This document shows, one piece after another, positions 46,101-56,891 of a DNA stretch of 64,000 nucleotides. A program made the position numbers and the translations under genes. The stretch is from positions 1,892,889 through 1,956,888 of the forward strand of contig KN832558.1 of the NCBI GenBank assembly GCA_000827205.1, given 5' to 3'. The notes under the pieces were generated by a model, which saw only the letters and a program-made list of their open reading frames with translations, was not told the DNA's origin and did not search any database. This DNA is from Plicaturopsis crispa FD-325 SS-3 (taxonomy: Eukaryota > Basidiomycota > Agaricomycetes > Amylocorticiales > Amylocorticiaceae). Position 1 is the stretch's first letter, and each line of letters opens with the position of its first letter.

Positions 46101-47274
46101 CGAGGGATGTGTCGGCGAGATGTATTGTAATGATATGATTTTTGACTCCCGGATGGAGTGACGCGGCGAGATGCTGAAGGCGTAGAGATTTTCCAGCGGA
46201 TGGGACAGATGTGAGCAGGGTCGGGAGACGAAGAGATAGGTGGATTGCTAGATTGCGAAGTGACTCGATAGCTGTCGGTGTTGCAATTAAATTTGAATGG
46301 GTTTCTTCGAATGTTTGTGACCGAAGGAGAAGTACGCCGTGAATGTTGGCTATAAAAGGACTGAAAATCGATTGAGCATTATGGGAAATAAGCACGGCTT
46401 GGTCGAACGTCTTACCTCAGTTCAGAGGGATGAATAGGCTGACTGAGATCACCATCTTCGCGAGTATAATAGTCCTGGACGTCTGTGACCATCAAGGTCC
46501 TGGCTTCTGCTACCCGCTGAACTTCCAACACAGGCAGGAGCCAGCCGTCTATCGATTTGCTTCTTCCTTCGAAGTCGCAGCCATACTCGACTGGGCAGTC
46601 AATACCGCACGTCTCGCCCAGAACCTGCTTTTCAAGGGCTTCCCGCTCAGCTTCGCCCATTCCACTCTGCAATGCATAGCAGCGTATGGCTAGTAAGCGC
46701 ACGCCGGTATCGGGATATGGTGTCCAAAAGAGCTGGGATAGCGGAGATAATGGCCATAAGAGATGTGTAGGGAGTTCGCGATTGACCTGCAGAAGACGGT
46801 AGTAGGCGAGAAGCAGTTTGTGTATCCGCGATGATTCGAAAGACTTCAGCGAAGGATCCGTGACTATGAATGCAAGAGGTCCGTTGGCGAATACAGATTT
46901 TTTGAGCAGGGCAGATAGTATACTATGCCCATATATTAGCTGTGTTTGAGGAGCACTAATGGCAGAGTTACGCACGGGTACAGTTCCTCATGAACCTCGA
47001 TGAGTAGACAGAGTGCCCCCAGCCTGTCCTCTGCATTGTCCTCGTCGTGCAACCACCGCGCGCATAAGTCTAGTAAGATGGGACGGAATGTCGTGGCTAC
47101 CGAGAGAGTCAGTCCGGGTACTGCTAGTAGGTGGGAGAGGATCTCGAGGAGTTCGGCTCGCGAGGAAGCATTGAGCAAGGACGCAGCGTAAGGCGAAGTC
47201 GCGGGTAATTTGGCGAGGAATTTTCGTGTTTGACCGTGTAAATTTATAGTGAGGGGGTCGTATATTGTGTTCAT
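31133..47274 (-). CDS. MDN1: Midasin (Rea1), giant AAA+ ATPase of 60S ribosome assembly
   Basis: Nuclear dynein-like AAA+ protein of about 5,000 residues that pulls assembly factors (Ytm1, Rsa4) off pre-60S particles. Exons run from MNTIYDPLTINLHGQTRKFL at 47274 down to 31133. Six AAA modules can be followed by their P-loops: SVPSAGKS (degenerate AAA1), GETGTGKTS (AAA2), GPTSSGKTS (AAA3), GETGSGKTS (AAA4), GSPGVGKTS (AAA5) and GPHNSGKTE (AAA6), with Walker B forms such as WIVLDELNLAP and WVLLDEMNLAP. A long helical linker fills about 34.8-39.5 kb. Then comes the Asp/Glu-rich region (about 32.8-33.8 kb) and the C-terminal VWA-like MIDAS domain with YQVLIALDDSQSMAESHS (DxSxS), TNVSALMGTSL and IIISDGICQDHE. 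The order and sizes match the family exactly. The previously apparent start at 47289 is a TTG; the ATG at 47274 is used. It shares a divergent promoter with RanGAP. Confidence 0.96.
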
Positions 47275-47555
47275 CGCAGTCGTAGACAAGCCAGGCAGTT
47301 CAGAAAGATAGACAGATACGATCCCGGTGCAGCGATGTTTTTGCAGTCGCCGCCGTTGTATACCAGAACGCGCAGAGACTTTTCCGAAAAATCTCCTCGA
47401 AGTCCTTCAGGGGCTTTTAGCCAAACATAGTAACTAAGATCATGCCTCGACGTCGAATCTTGCCGATATCGCAAACATTCTTTCTTGTTCTCAACCAATA
47501 CGAAACGCTCACTATACTTCGTTGTATCATCTCCTGCGCCTCTATTCATTTCTGA
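47275..47555. promoter_or_regulatory. Divergent promoter of MDN1 (-) and RNA1/RanGAP (+)
   Basis: 281 bases between the two start codons must serve both a ribosome-assembly gene and a nuclear-transport gene. I see no clear TATA box; the sequence is mixed in composition. Confidence 0.55.
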
Positions 47556-48807
47556 ATGGCTACCAACCCGAGAATATTATCTCTGCAGGGAAAGGGATTG
47601 AAACTCGACACCCGGGCAGATCTCGCGCCTCATCTCGCTGGTTATGATCCAGCGGTGGTCGAGGAAATCCACTTTGGAGGAAACACTATTGGTGTCGACG
47701 CGTCAAAGGCACTTGCAGAATTCTTGGACAAAGCTACATCACTCAAGGTACGTTCTGACGCTCTCCTTCTGGACGATACCCTGAATGCGCCTCCAGATCG
47801 CCGATTTCGCCGACATCTTCACGGGTCGCCTAATTTCGGAGATCCCTGACGCACTCTCAGCGATCTGCGACGCTCTCAAAGACAAAACTTCCCTCGTCGA
47901 GCTAGATCTCAGCGATAACGCGTTTGGCGGCAGATCCGTAGACCCTATGGTGCCTTTCTTGACGCACAACCGCAGCTTCAAGGTCTTCAAGCTCAACAAC
48001 AACGGACTCGGCCCTGCGGGGGGTGCTGTCATCGCGAACGCACTTCTGGAGTCCGCGCGGCTCAGCAAAGCAGAGGGAAAGAAGTCAAACCTACACACGG
48101 TCATCTGCGGGCGGAATCGCCTCGAAAGTGGCTCGGCGGACGCATGGGCCGCTGCATTTGCCGCGCACGAAACACTTGTAGATGTCAGGATGCCGCAAAA
48201 TGGGATCCGGATGGACGGTATCACAGCGCTCGCCCGTGGTCTGTCCAAGTGCGTTGGTCTAGAGCACCTCGATCTGCAGGACAACACTTTCACCGAGAAT
48301 GGATCTGAGACAGGCGTGAAGGCATGGGCAGAGGCCCTGCCTTTGTGGCCGGGCCTTCAAATACTCAACCTGTCCGACTGCGTGCTTTCAAATGACGGCG
48401 AGACTCCTGCCATCATCGCTGCTCTTGCCGCCGGCTCCAACCCGAAGCTACACACGCTGCAGCTGCAGAACAACAACCTCGAAGCGCAGACGTTCGCACT
48501 CCTTTCTAGCGCCGCAGCGCTGCATCTACGGAGTGTCATGAAATTGGAGCTCCAGTGGAATGAAGCGGAGGAGGACGACGAAAGCTTGGAGACACTCGCA
48601 GCGACGCTGAAGCAACGTGGTGGGAAGCTATTCGTTTCCGACGAGGATGAGGACGATGAAGAAGAGGACAGACGCGAAGCTGAAGAAGACGCTGCAGATG
48701 CGGAAGAGACCAACAAATCACCTGCCGTTGGCCCAGCCACTTCGAAGCCAGAAGCCAACCCCGGCGATGTCCTTGCTGAGTTGATGTCCAAAGTGGATAT
48801 TCGTTAG
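47556..48807 (+). CDS. RNA1: Ran GTPase-activating protein (RanGAP / Rna1)
   Basis: Cytoplasmic LRR protein that stimulates GTP hydrolysis by Ran and so drives nuclear import and export. Exon 1 is 47556-47747, a 47-nt intron follows (47748-47794), and exon 2 runs to 48807; about 400 residues. Leucine-rich repeats of the ribonuclease-inhibitor type run through the protein: LVELDLSDNAFGGRSVDPMV, FKVFKLNNNGLGPAGGAVI, LHTVICGRNRLESGSADAWA, LVDVRMPQNGIRMDGITALA, LEHLDLQDNTFTENGSETGV. The catalytic Arg is in DIFTGRLISEIPDAL (FTGR) of the first repeats, and ICGRNRLE is the best conserved block of the family. The C-terminus is an acidic stretch (DEDEDDEEEDRREAEEDAAD), then a short tail ending LAELMSKVDIR, as in yeast Rna1; the metazoan SUMO-binding domain is absent. 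It is certain to be RanGAP. Confidence 0.97.
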
Positions 48808-49242
48808 TAAATGTGAGTATTTTCGCTTTTCCTTGTTCAAGTAGGTTGCTTACTTACTTATCTCAGAAGGGAAAAGGGACGTAGTCAATGAGGGGATTTT
48901 ACAACACATCTGGTCATTCTATACCTCGCTAGTTCATACCTCGCCCGAGGAGCAAAAACATCATCATTTGCCGGCTGCACAAAGTTTTGTATCGTATATA
49001 TCGCATACAATAAGGAGACAGAAGATTCGAAAAGGACGCTGTTCTATGGAGCCGCCCGCTGTTTACTGACATCCGCACTAGGCCCTTCACTCTGGTCGTC
49101 CACGCAACACTTAAACACTCACTGTAAGAGTAATGCACAAACCGGTTTTTATGTCTCCTTCTGCCCATGTCCCGGTCCGCCGTGACGACGCGAATACGGC
49201 TGCAAGTGATGGTATATACACAGTAAACCAGAGCTTTGCTCG
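48808..49242. other. Convergent 3' region between RanGAP and SAC3-like genes
   Basis: About 435 bases with no supported gene. It is AT-richer than the coding regions around it and probably carries both 3' untranslated regions. Confidence 0.45.
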
Positions 49243-50469
49243 TCATGTAGTACGAACTTTGCATAGAACCCATCGTCCTTCGACACCCTCCTTCGGTCTG
49301 ACCTCCCCATCCTTCGCTTTCTCGTGTAGCCAGGCGTCTGCATCATATGATAGAAGTGACCGAGAGATCCACTCCCGTGTCTGCGATCCCGAGTGACACG
49401 AGAGTTCACGGTACGCGCTTCTGATAACTGCCCACGCAGACGTACGAGCTCTTGTGCGCAAGGTGTCGACAAGGGTTTGCATTGCGATCTTGGGTAGCCC
49501 GTCGTTGTGTGTCCTAGGGGTAGCGGGGCGATCGAATTCGACACATAGTATAGTCCACGATTCTTTTCGAGTGAGCTTTTCCAGCTGCACATAATTACGC
49601 GTGCGAAGACCGGCGGCTATGGAGGTGATCCAAACGAAGGCGTCCGATCCAAGCGGTAAGAACGAGGGCGGGAGTGCTTGGAGATGTTTTTGAAACGTAG
49701 TCTGAGAAGGATAGCCAGAAGCGAGTTGAAACATCAGAGACAGAAGGACGATCGGGAGGCAATGTGCGTTTGAAGATCCAGAGGGGGACGTGAGGTATAG
49801 ATCCGGAAGTAGGCGTGGAAGTATCGATGTTGCTTGACCCGCAGACTCGAATATTATGGCAAGGATGAATGAAATCTCGTAGACTGCGATGACCAGTAAG
49901 CAGGCGTACGCGGCATAATCATATGCCCAGTGATGCACCTTCTATGGCAAACGCATCCTGCCTTTGTGTCGAAGATACGCCTTCCCTCAGCTTTCCTGTG
50001 GGTAATTCAGAGAATGCGGATTTCTGTATTTTGAAGACTTGACTCACGGAAGAGGATTAATAAGTTTTCTTGCCCGTCGATACGATGTCTCTTGTCGGCA
50101 TCGGACTCCATGCGTGTGGGGCTTAATGGAAAGCGCTGCCAGAAACTATCCAACTTCACTGCGTATAAGAGGCGTAGAACATGTGTCTAGGGATCAAGAA
50201 CATGTCCTCACCTTGCCCTGTATAAACCCTCTGTACTCTTCCTGGAAGGCGGGGTCTTTCAGCCTGAAGAACTAGATGTATATGTCATTTCGCCTTTGGA
50301 AACAACGCGATCGTAATGTAGTGGACAAAACTTACGCGTCACCATTACTATTTCCCAATCCACTACTCCGGCTGACTGACGCGACCAACTCCATTCGTCT
50401 TCGCCCTGTGCCGCTGGGTGAACTCGAAAGCGACGCATTGGCAAATTTGCCTTTCCCTCGAGGAGCCAT
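49243..50469 (-). CDS. SAC3/GANP-family protein
   Basis: Member of the SAC3/GANP/Nin1/eIF3-p25 group, which includes the mRNA-export factor Sac3, Thp3/Csn12 partners and animal SAC3D1. Exons read by eye: MAPRGKGKFANASLSSSPSG with a short Ser/Arg leader, LKDPAFQEEYRGFIQGK, VKLDSFWQRFPLSPTRMESD, RKLREGVSSTQRQDAFAIE, VYEISFILAIIFESAGQATS and a long last exon with LQALPPSFLPLGSDAFVWIT, TRNYVQLEKLTRKESWTILC and TSAWAVIRSAYRELSCHSG, then the WISRSLLSYDADAWL winged-helix segment. KFRKLREG..S..R.DEFAIEVYE is the family signature and is closely matched here. Length (about 330 residues) fits the short Thp3/SAC3D1 branch rather than full Sac3. It diverges from the phosphodiesterase gene across 289 bp. 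Confidence 0.85.
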
Positions 50470-50758
50470 GTCTGTGTATGTATAAACTGAGAGACGGACG
50501 TGCGCGACGATGAACAGATTCTAGACTGTGCAGATGGTGGTGTGAGTTTGATATAGGTTGCCCGTCGGTGTCTGCTCGAGGACGCATTCGTGTGTACCCC
50601 TATCTTATGTACGTGCCGACCGTTTGGGCAACCGCTGGGCCCGCGACCTCTGAGTCTGACTACCTTCTATCTCCTTCGTTTCTACTTCGTGTTCAGCGCA
50701 TCTCTGCTCCTACCTACTGCTTTCGACCTGCAGGTGGTGAACAGCGCTATCTAGCGGT

Positions 50759-53033
50759 ATGTCTTCAAGCGACGACCCACGGCCCTCAGAATCCTCGGCA
50801 CATGCGAGTTCGAAGGAGCTAGTAGACGAGGAACGGAAGGGTCTATTGTCGGGAGTTCGTGTCCCCGAAGACGAACTCGAACCCCAGGATGATGCTGAAG
50901 GCTGGTGGTGCCGCAACTGGTCACGTAGACGCGCTATGTTCTCAGCTACCGTCCTGGCCCTGCTTATCCTGAGCGCCGTCTTCGCTCCCGCCATGGTACA
51001 ATCCTCGCCGCGTCACTTAGACGCGTACCTACACCCCAGTGCCGTTCACTCAAATGGAACTCATGACTTCAAACGCACAGTACTAATTGTGTCCATCGAC
51101 GGACTACGGTACGTCGCGATCATTTGCATGCCAGCTTTCGACTTACAGCGTGATTTTTAGGGCGGCATACCTTGACCGAGGTCTGACTCCCCATCTGCTG
51201 GCTATCAGTGAAAGGGGACTGCGCGCGAAATATATGAAGCCCATTTTCCCTGTGAGTGCCTTGCTTTCGAGCGCGCTAGTGACATGGACTGACCTTGTGA
51301 TAGACGTTGACTTTCCCGTAAGCTGTGTACATGTGCTGAACATCTCACTGTTAGCTAATCTACTCTTTATCAGAAATCACTGGAGCCTAATGTAAGCGTC
51401 TCACTCGTGAATAACGATTTGCTTTCCCGGTATTGATTATACGTAGGACAGGTCTATACGCAGAGTCTCACGGAATTGTAGCAAACGTATGATATCTGAA
51501 TTTACTGTGTGCTGACTCAAACTGACCCAATAACGGCACAGAATTTCTGGGACCCCGCTTCGAGATCGGAATTTCATTACAACCGAGTTGAATCCTGTTG
51601 GAACTCTTCCTGGTGGTTTGGCGAGCCAGTTGCGATGCTTTTTACCCTACCCCTATCCTACCACTGATCTTCGTCGAAACAGATGTGGGAGACGGCTGAG
51701 AAGGCTGGTGTCATCACCGCCAACTTGATGTGGTGTGTTTCCTCGTATTCGTCGTATTTCCGGCCCATTTAACGCTTACCGTGTTTTCCCGACAGGCCAG
51801 GTCCACCGAGGACGACTTCGGGTGGAGCTTCAACATACTTTGTTCCGTGGAAGGTAACTATAACAGCAATCACGATAGATGATATGGATTAATTTGTGTT
51901 CTTAGGACAAGGTGCCCATGAAGGAGAAGCACGACCAAATAATGGATTGGATTGATTTGCCTTACGAAGAACGCCCACAGCTAATTATGGGTGCGTAGCC
52001 GGAAGCTGTAGTGATACCTTAACATCCTTCTGACTGGACTGTGTAGCCTACGAACCATCTCTCGATCAAGCCGGTCATGCTACCGGTCCTGGGTCTGCCC
52101 GTGTTAATGTATGTCGAATTTGCATCCGCGCAACATGGTACTGAATTGGTATGCCAGAAAACGCTTGCAACCGTTGACACTCTCGCGAAAGACTTGCACG
52201 ATTCACTCGAGGCCCGTAATCTTACCGACATTGTGGATATTATATTCGTAAGCGACCATGGAATGACGGATACGAGCCATCCGGAGCTCGTCTACGTTGA
52301 CGATATCTTGGGAGCGGAAGGATTCAACTCCATCGAACATCAAGATGGTGAGTCTCCGGTCTTTGCGTCGTACAAAAGCGTCCACAGGAACCAACTTCTT
52401 TTCAGGCTGGCCGTCTATGGGCCTACGCTTTCACCCTGGAACCAACGTCTCTAAGCATCTCGATGCCTTACTGCGTGCCTCGGACGATAACCCAGAGAAG
52501 TTCGACGTGTATACGCACGACACGATGCCAGAACGCTATCACTTCGCTAATAATGAGCGCATATCACCTATCTACGTCGTACCCAAGATAGGATACGCGC
52601 TGACCACGAGGATGGAGGGCAACGTCGGGATGACGAAGGGCGTGCGTAGCTCATGCATTGCTGCGCGAGTCTGATCCTGACTTCAGTATTCAGAACCACG
52701 GCTATGATAATGAGGAACCGTCGATGCATGCTATGTTCGTCGCGCATGGGCCGTTCTCAGCCGTCACCAAAGCAGTGCACCGGGCACGCTCGTCCTCGCA
52801 GCTACTATCCCGTGGACTTGCACGTCCTGACAAGGGATGGTACTCGACTACGGATAATGCATACGTGGTAAGCGAACTCTATTATATGTCAAATGTATGG
52901 CGCTAATAGCACATTTCAGATGAACGGGTTTCAGAATGTCGAGGTCTACAACCTGGTCATGAAATTGCTGGGGATCCAGGACAAGGCTGCCAGTACAAAT
53001 GGCACGACAGGCTTCTGGGACAGCTACTTTTAG
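50759..53033 (+). CDS. Type I nucleotide pyrophosphatase/phosphodiesterase (NPP family), membrane-anchored
   Basis: Alkaline-phosphatase-superfamily enzyme; yeast Npp1/Npp2 release phosphate from extracellular nucleotides. A Ser/Glu-rich cytoplasmic start (MSSSDDPRPSESSAHASSKE) is followed by one hydrophobic helix (FSATVLALLILSAVFAPAMV), so it is a type II membrane protein with an outside or lumenal catalytic domain. Many small introns split the domain. Joined motifs are VLIVSIDGLR (metal Asp), PIFPTLTFPNHWSLMTGL (nucleophile Thr), SHGIVANNFWDP, EPSLDQAGHATGPGS (metal Asp/His), DIIFVSDHGMTDTSH (metal Asp/His) and KGNHGYDNEEPSMHAMFVAH (metal His, GNHGYDN). The whole set of metal ligands is present, so it should be active. 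The C-terminus ends FWDSYF. Asparagine glycosylation sites (NGT, NVS) fit a secretory path. Confidence 0.93.
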
Positions 53034-53293
53034 ATGTATGCAATTGCATGCATGCACTTCCACCCGGTATCTACTATCCATCCCTGGTGTAAATAATACC
53101 GCCATCTAATTGCTAAGTATATACCAAATGCACCTTCCACATATTACTTAGCTGAAGCAGACACTACAAGTGCTTAGCTTGAGAGTGATATGGATATAAG
53201 ACATACAAAGCAGAAACGTGGAAAGAACGAAGATGAGTAGTTCGTTACATGATGATCCGGGGAAGCAAAGTATCGCTGAAGCCAACAGATTAT

Positions 53294-54309
53294 TTAATGC
53301 CCATCCGCGTCAAAGACAGTGTGGTTCGCAGCAGGGTCTCCAATTTGGATTGCTTCGCCTGTGGCGGTGGGTACATACGCGTTCTCTGGGAGCCCTGTCT
53401 CGTCCAGGCCTTCAGCCGCCTCTATGATTTCATACAATCTAGAGGCAACTTCAGGAGGGGGTACGCGGCCACCGAGGATATCCTTGGCGGGGACAGGAGA
53501 ACCGTAGAAATCGCGGTTGGCGTCTTTGCGCTCGATTAGGACGGTGCCTTCCAGCGATAAACCGGCAAACAAGCCTGTTCCATGGAGGTTAGAAGCTGTT
53601 ATTGGGATCCCGGAATGATGATTACGCACCCTTGGACTTGGAGTATGAGAACATGGGTGCCGGATGCGCCAAGGTAGCCTGTACACTGCCGCCCGTCCCG
53701 ATGGGTCCCGCAGAGGCGCTGATGTTTCCTCCAATTGTCACATTCCCACCCATAGAAAACGCCCGCACGGCGTCCTCGCTATTCAGCACAATAACGAAGT
53801 CCGTGATGTCGGCACCAATCTGAAGACCCCATCCAAGACCGCCCGTTGCGATGCACGACGGCGCGGACCACGACCCGTCGGGAAGCCGAGCGATGACGAC
53901 GCCCGATCCTGCTTTGCCAGAGAAAACAAAGCCGGCTTTGATGACTTGGAAGACAGCAAGTCCTAAGTGATTGTATGAGCGACACGGTCCAAGAAAGACA
54001 TAGAACTTAATTACCGCGTGCACGCTGAAGGACGGCTTTAGGAATCGAGTTCAGCGCAGATTCCGGGCGATCTGGGTCGGCTTGAGTCAAAAGTGTATCA
54101 GCAAGAGACGCCTGATCGTGTTTTCTGGCGGACACACCCAAGAAACTGTCGAGGATTTTGGCTGCCTTGTCCGCCTCACCAGGTAGACTGAAGCCCTGAA
54201 GGAAGTCTCTGGATCCGCTGGCGACCTTTGTTGAGCCATCCTTCATAAAGGTCGTGGCTTGGACGCCTGCTTTCTGCGCGCCCTTTCGAAATTTGTCGAG
54301 CATAGACAT
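53294..54309 (-). CDS. SH3YL1/Ysc84-domain (DUF500) lipid- and actin-binding protein
   Basis: The Ysc84/SH3YL1 domain binds phosphoinositides and actin and acts at endocytic patches; yeast Ysc84/Lsb3 also carry a C-terminal SH3 domain, which is absent here. The protein starts MSMLDKFRKGAQKAGVQATT with a long amphipathic leader, then ESALNSIPKAVLQRARG, an intron, LAVFQVIKAGFVFSGKAGSG, VVIARLPDGSWSAPSCIATG, GLGWGLQIGADITDFVIVLN, VRAFSMGGNVTIGGNISASA and GPIGTG, then LFAGLSLEGTVLIERKDANR, FYGSPVPAKDILGG and a final acidic tail. IP..VL..A.G.A...V.K.GF..SG..G.G and the repeated Gly-rich hairpins define the family. About 290 residues. It diverges from the WD40 gene across about 180 bp. Confidence 0.92.
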
Positions 54310-54487
54310 GATAGCAGAATGAGAAGTTGTAAATGGACCGCGGTGCTGTGCCGCGCAATAGAACGGGTATTGATGATTATGTCATGCATATGCCTGCAGC
54401 CTGCGAGTCAAGGACTTTTGCTCTTCTCCGACTGTCACGGTTGTTGCTGCTCAGCTTTGCTTTTAAAGCGTACTCCCAGCTGCTTCC

Positions 54488-56272
54488 ATGCCTAAAGATT
54501 TGCCAGGGTTTTACTTCGATGAGGCCAAGAATCGTTATTTTCCGCTCTCTTCCAGGCCAAAACCCGAGGTCGACGTCGCCGCTACGCCTCCAGTTCAGCA
54601 GGGGACTCGCAGACGTAGAAATGCGGCGCTCGATCCCTCGCGAAATATGCAAGGCGTGATTTTATACTCACAAAGGCAGCGGCTCATGCAGTACGTCCCT
54701 CTCAGACCAACATGGTGAGACTATAATGGCTGACGACGGAATTGCAGCGAAATCATGTGCTCGCAGATAGCACGTACTTGCCGAACGACGCGCGCTACTG
54801 TCCCTGCATTGGCATCTGGAGGCATAAGTGCATTCTGTGTATGAACTGTCCACTAGCTCTTGCCGCTTCCACGCCTAAATCCAGCTAGACAACAAATCTA
54901 GGGGGCCAGTCCCGCAGCTACCTAGGCGATACGCGTGGATGGTTGTATTCTCTTACTGCCGACGAATCCGCCTGGTCATCCCCTGTGTCGTCTGCCGAAT
55001 TCCAAACAACGCGAGGCTGGATACCCGAACTCAATCTCTCGTCCGGAGTGCGCGTAAAAGCATCCTCGCTTCATTCTAATTCTAAAATATGTCCCATAGA
55101 TATCGTCAATATGCATGTCTGGATCGATATGTGTGTAAGAGTATTCCCGTCAAATTCTAAAGTGCACCCCAACCAATAATCGCCGATTTCTACTCAGTGC
55201 GTCATCATTTGGCCCGTCGTGTAAGGTTTTCGTCCAGGACATGTCCTCTACGGAGTAAGGGCATTTTTACCCTCGCAGTCATCTAGAAATTGATTTCCAC
55301 GATGGTAGTGCCTATATTCTTCATCCCGGCGATAGGGCTATCCATGATTCTTGGAGAAGCAGCCTGTGTGGGCGTAGTCTCGCTATAGGTGACTTCTGCA
55401 CAACATACTTATAATGTGATATTCGTAGACGCTGACCTTAGATAGGTGCCAACGATAAAGCAATAGTGATAGAAGACATCGACTCAACCCGGAGTATCCG
55501 AAAGCTGCATACGTCGAGCGACGTGTTTGCTGTACATCAACAACCTGTCGGTACCTCGGGCCACTCTTAGATTTTCTTGTGAGCCTATCATCTGACTACT
55601 GCTCTCCAGAATCTGGTGTATACTGGAGCACGAAACGGTTCAATCTCCCGGTTTGACATGCGCTTGAACAAACCATTTGGACAGAATCTGCTTCAGAACA
55701 CCCCGTCGATGGCCTCTTCTGTCGGATTTGTTTCTGTAACGCACCTTGCAGTTATACATGAATGGCAACTACTAGTCGCGCACATGAATGGCCACGTATG
55801 TAACTTCACTTGCTCGCCTTCACGCTGCGCGCTTAAGGTAGATCCCTAGATGGCAACATTTGATTTGCGCTTTCCGCGTAACGATTCTCCTACAATGACA
55901 CTTGCAGAGCCGGCCAGTGTGAACGTCAATATATACGCGAGTTTTTTTCCTCATATACCTTGCCTCCACACTAATGAAGTCATGATCTGTTGCGCGCCGT
56001 TCTTACAGCCCGTGGCAATAGATCCCTCAGAGCAGTTTGTCTTTGCTGCGTGTCGAGATCGGCGTATCTGCGCATGGTCTTTGCGGACCGGTGAAGCGCT
56101 GGCTCCCTCCCTGGCATCTGAGGAATCAGTTGATCATCCATTTGCATGCACGTTCGAGTCCACGGTGCGGACACTGCAAGTCGTGGATGAGGAAGGTGAG
56201 AGTGGCCTTTGCCTATGGGCGGCAACAGATGATTATCTATACAAGTACCATTTGGGTCAGTACGGTCGATAG
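54488..56272 (+). CDS. DCAF4-like WD40-repeat protein
   Basis: Beta-propeller protein resembling DDB1- and CUL4-associated factor 4, a substrate receptor of CRL4 ubiquitin ligases. The start MPKDLPGFYFDEAKNRYFPL is the typical DCAF4 N-terminal motif (LPGFY.D..KNRYF). Blades are spread over several exons: SRSYLGDTRGWLYSLTADES, RFLLSASSFGPSCKVFVQDM, DKAIVIEDIDSTRSIRKLHT, NLVYTGARNGSISRFDMRLN, AVIHEWQLLVAHMNGHVATF ending in DLRFP (a WDxR/DWD-like box), PVAIDPSEQFVFAACRDRRI, and a last blade ending YLYKYHLGQYGR. Exon borders between about 54.7 and 55.6 kb are not fully resolved. An alternative splice near 56250 could extend the C-terminus by about 120 poorly conserved residues. Confidence 0.82.
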
Positions 56273-56891
56273 GACGTGCGTATGTTGTTGAAGCTCTCGT
56301 CGTAATGTTTCCTTCTCATAGTTCTTCTCAATGCCGTCCACAGGACCGTCATTTATTGTGCTTTCGAGTACGCGTTGTATCAGCGGCCAGTCCAACGAGA
56401 CAGGCACCGTCATATCCGCTGTCCGACAATGCCATCAAATTTCGCACAACGAGTCCAGGCAGTGAGGCCTGCCGCCCCAGGTGCTCCTCGGCCGCGGGTG
56501 CCTGATAATATACCGGCTACCTCCGGCGCCGTTCGACACAACCACGACCAGATTCTATTCAAGACAATATTAATGTCATCTTGGGGTCATATACGCCTTC
56601 AAGTGGGATCAACAAGCCCCAGGGTAAAGACTTTGCTCGTTGAGCGCATATTGGGCGTGCAGATGCACATGCTCGGCCTAGCGCCACATCCTTAGCTTGA
56701 CATTGACGCGCGGCTTATCTACGATCATCTCAGATGCGAAATTTTGAAACCTTGTGCCCGTGAGGCTGTCCCGCGCTTAACGCAATGAAGCATACAAAAC
56801 AGGGGGAGGATGGATGGTTCACGTCCCCTGCCGTGAACAGCTACTTACACGCTCCATTGTCTTTCACACTGGAACTGTCAAATCCTTCAGA
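56273..56891 (+). other. Intergenic between DCAF4-like and DUF6534 genes
   Basis: About 620 bases. An open frame of about 105 codons (56375-56695) starts without a true ATG and has no family character; it could be a C-terminal extension of the WD40 gene through splicing, or noise. It also contains the DUF6534 promoter. Confidence 0.4.
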
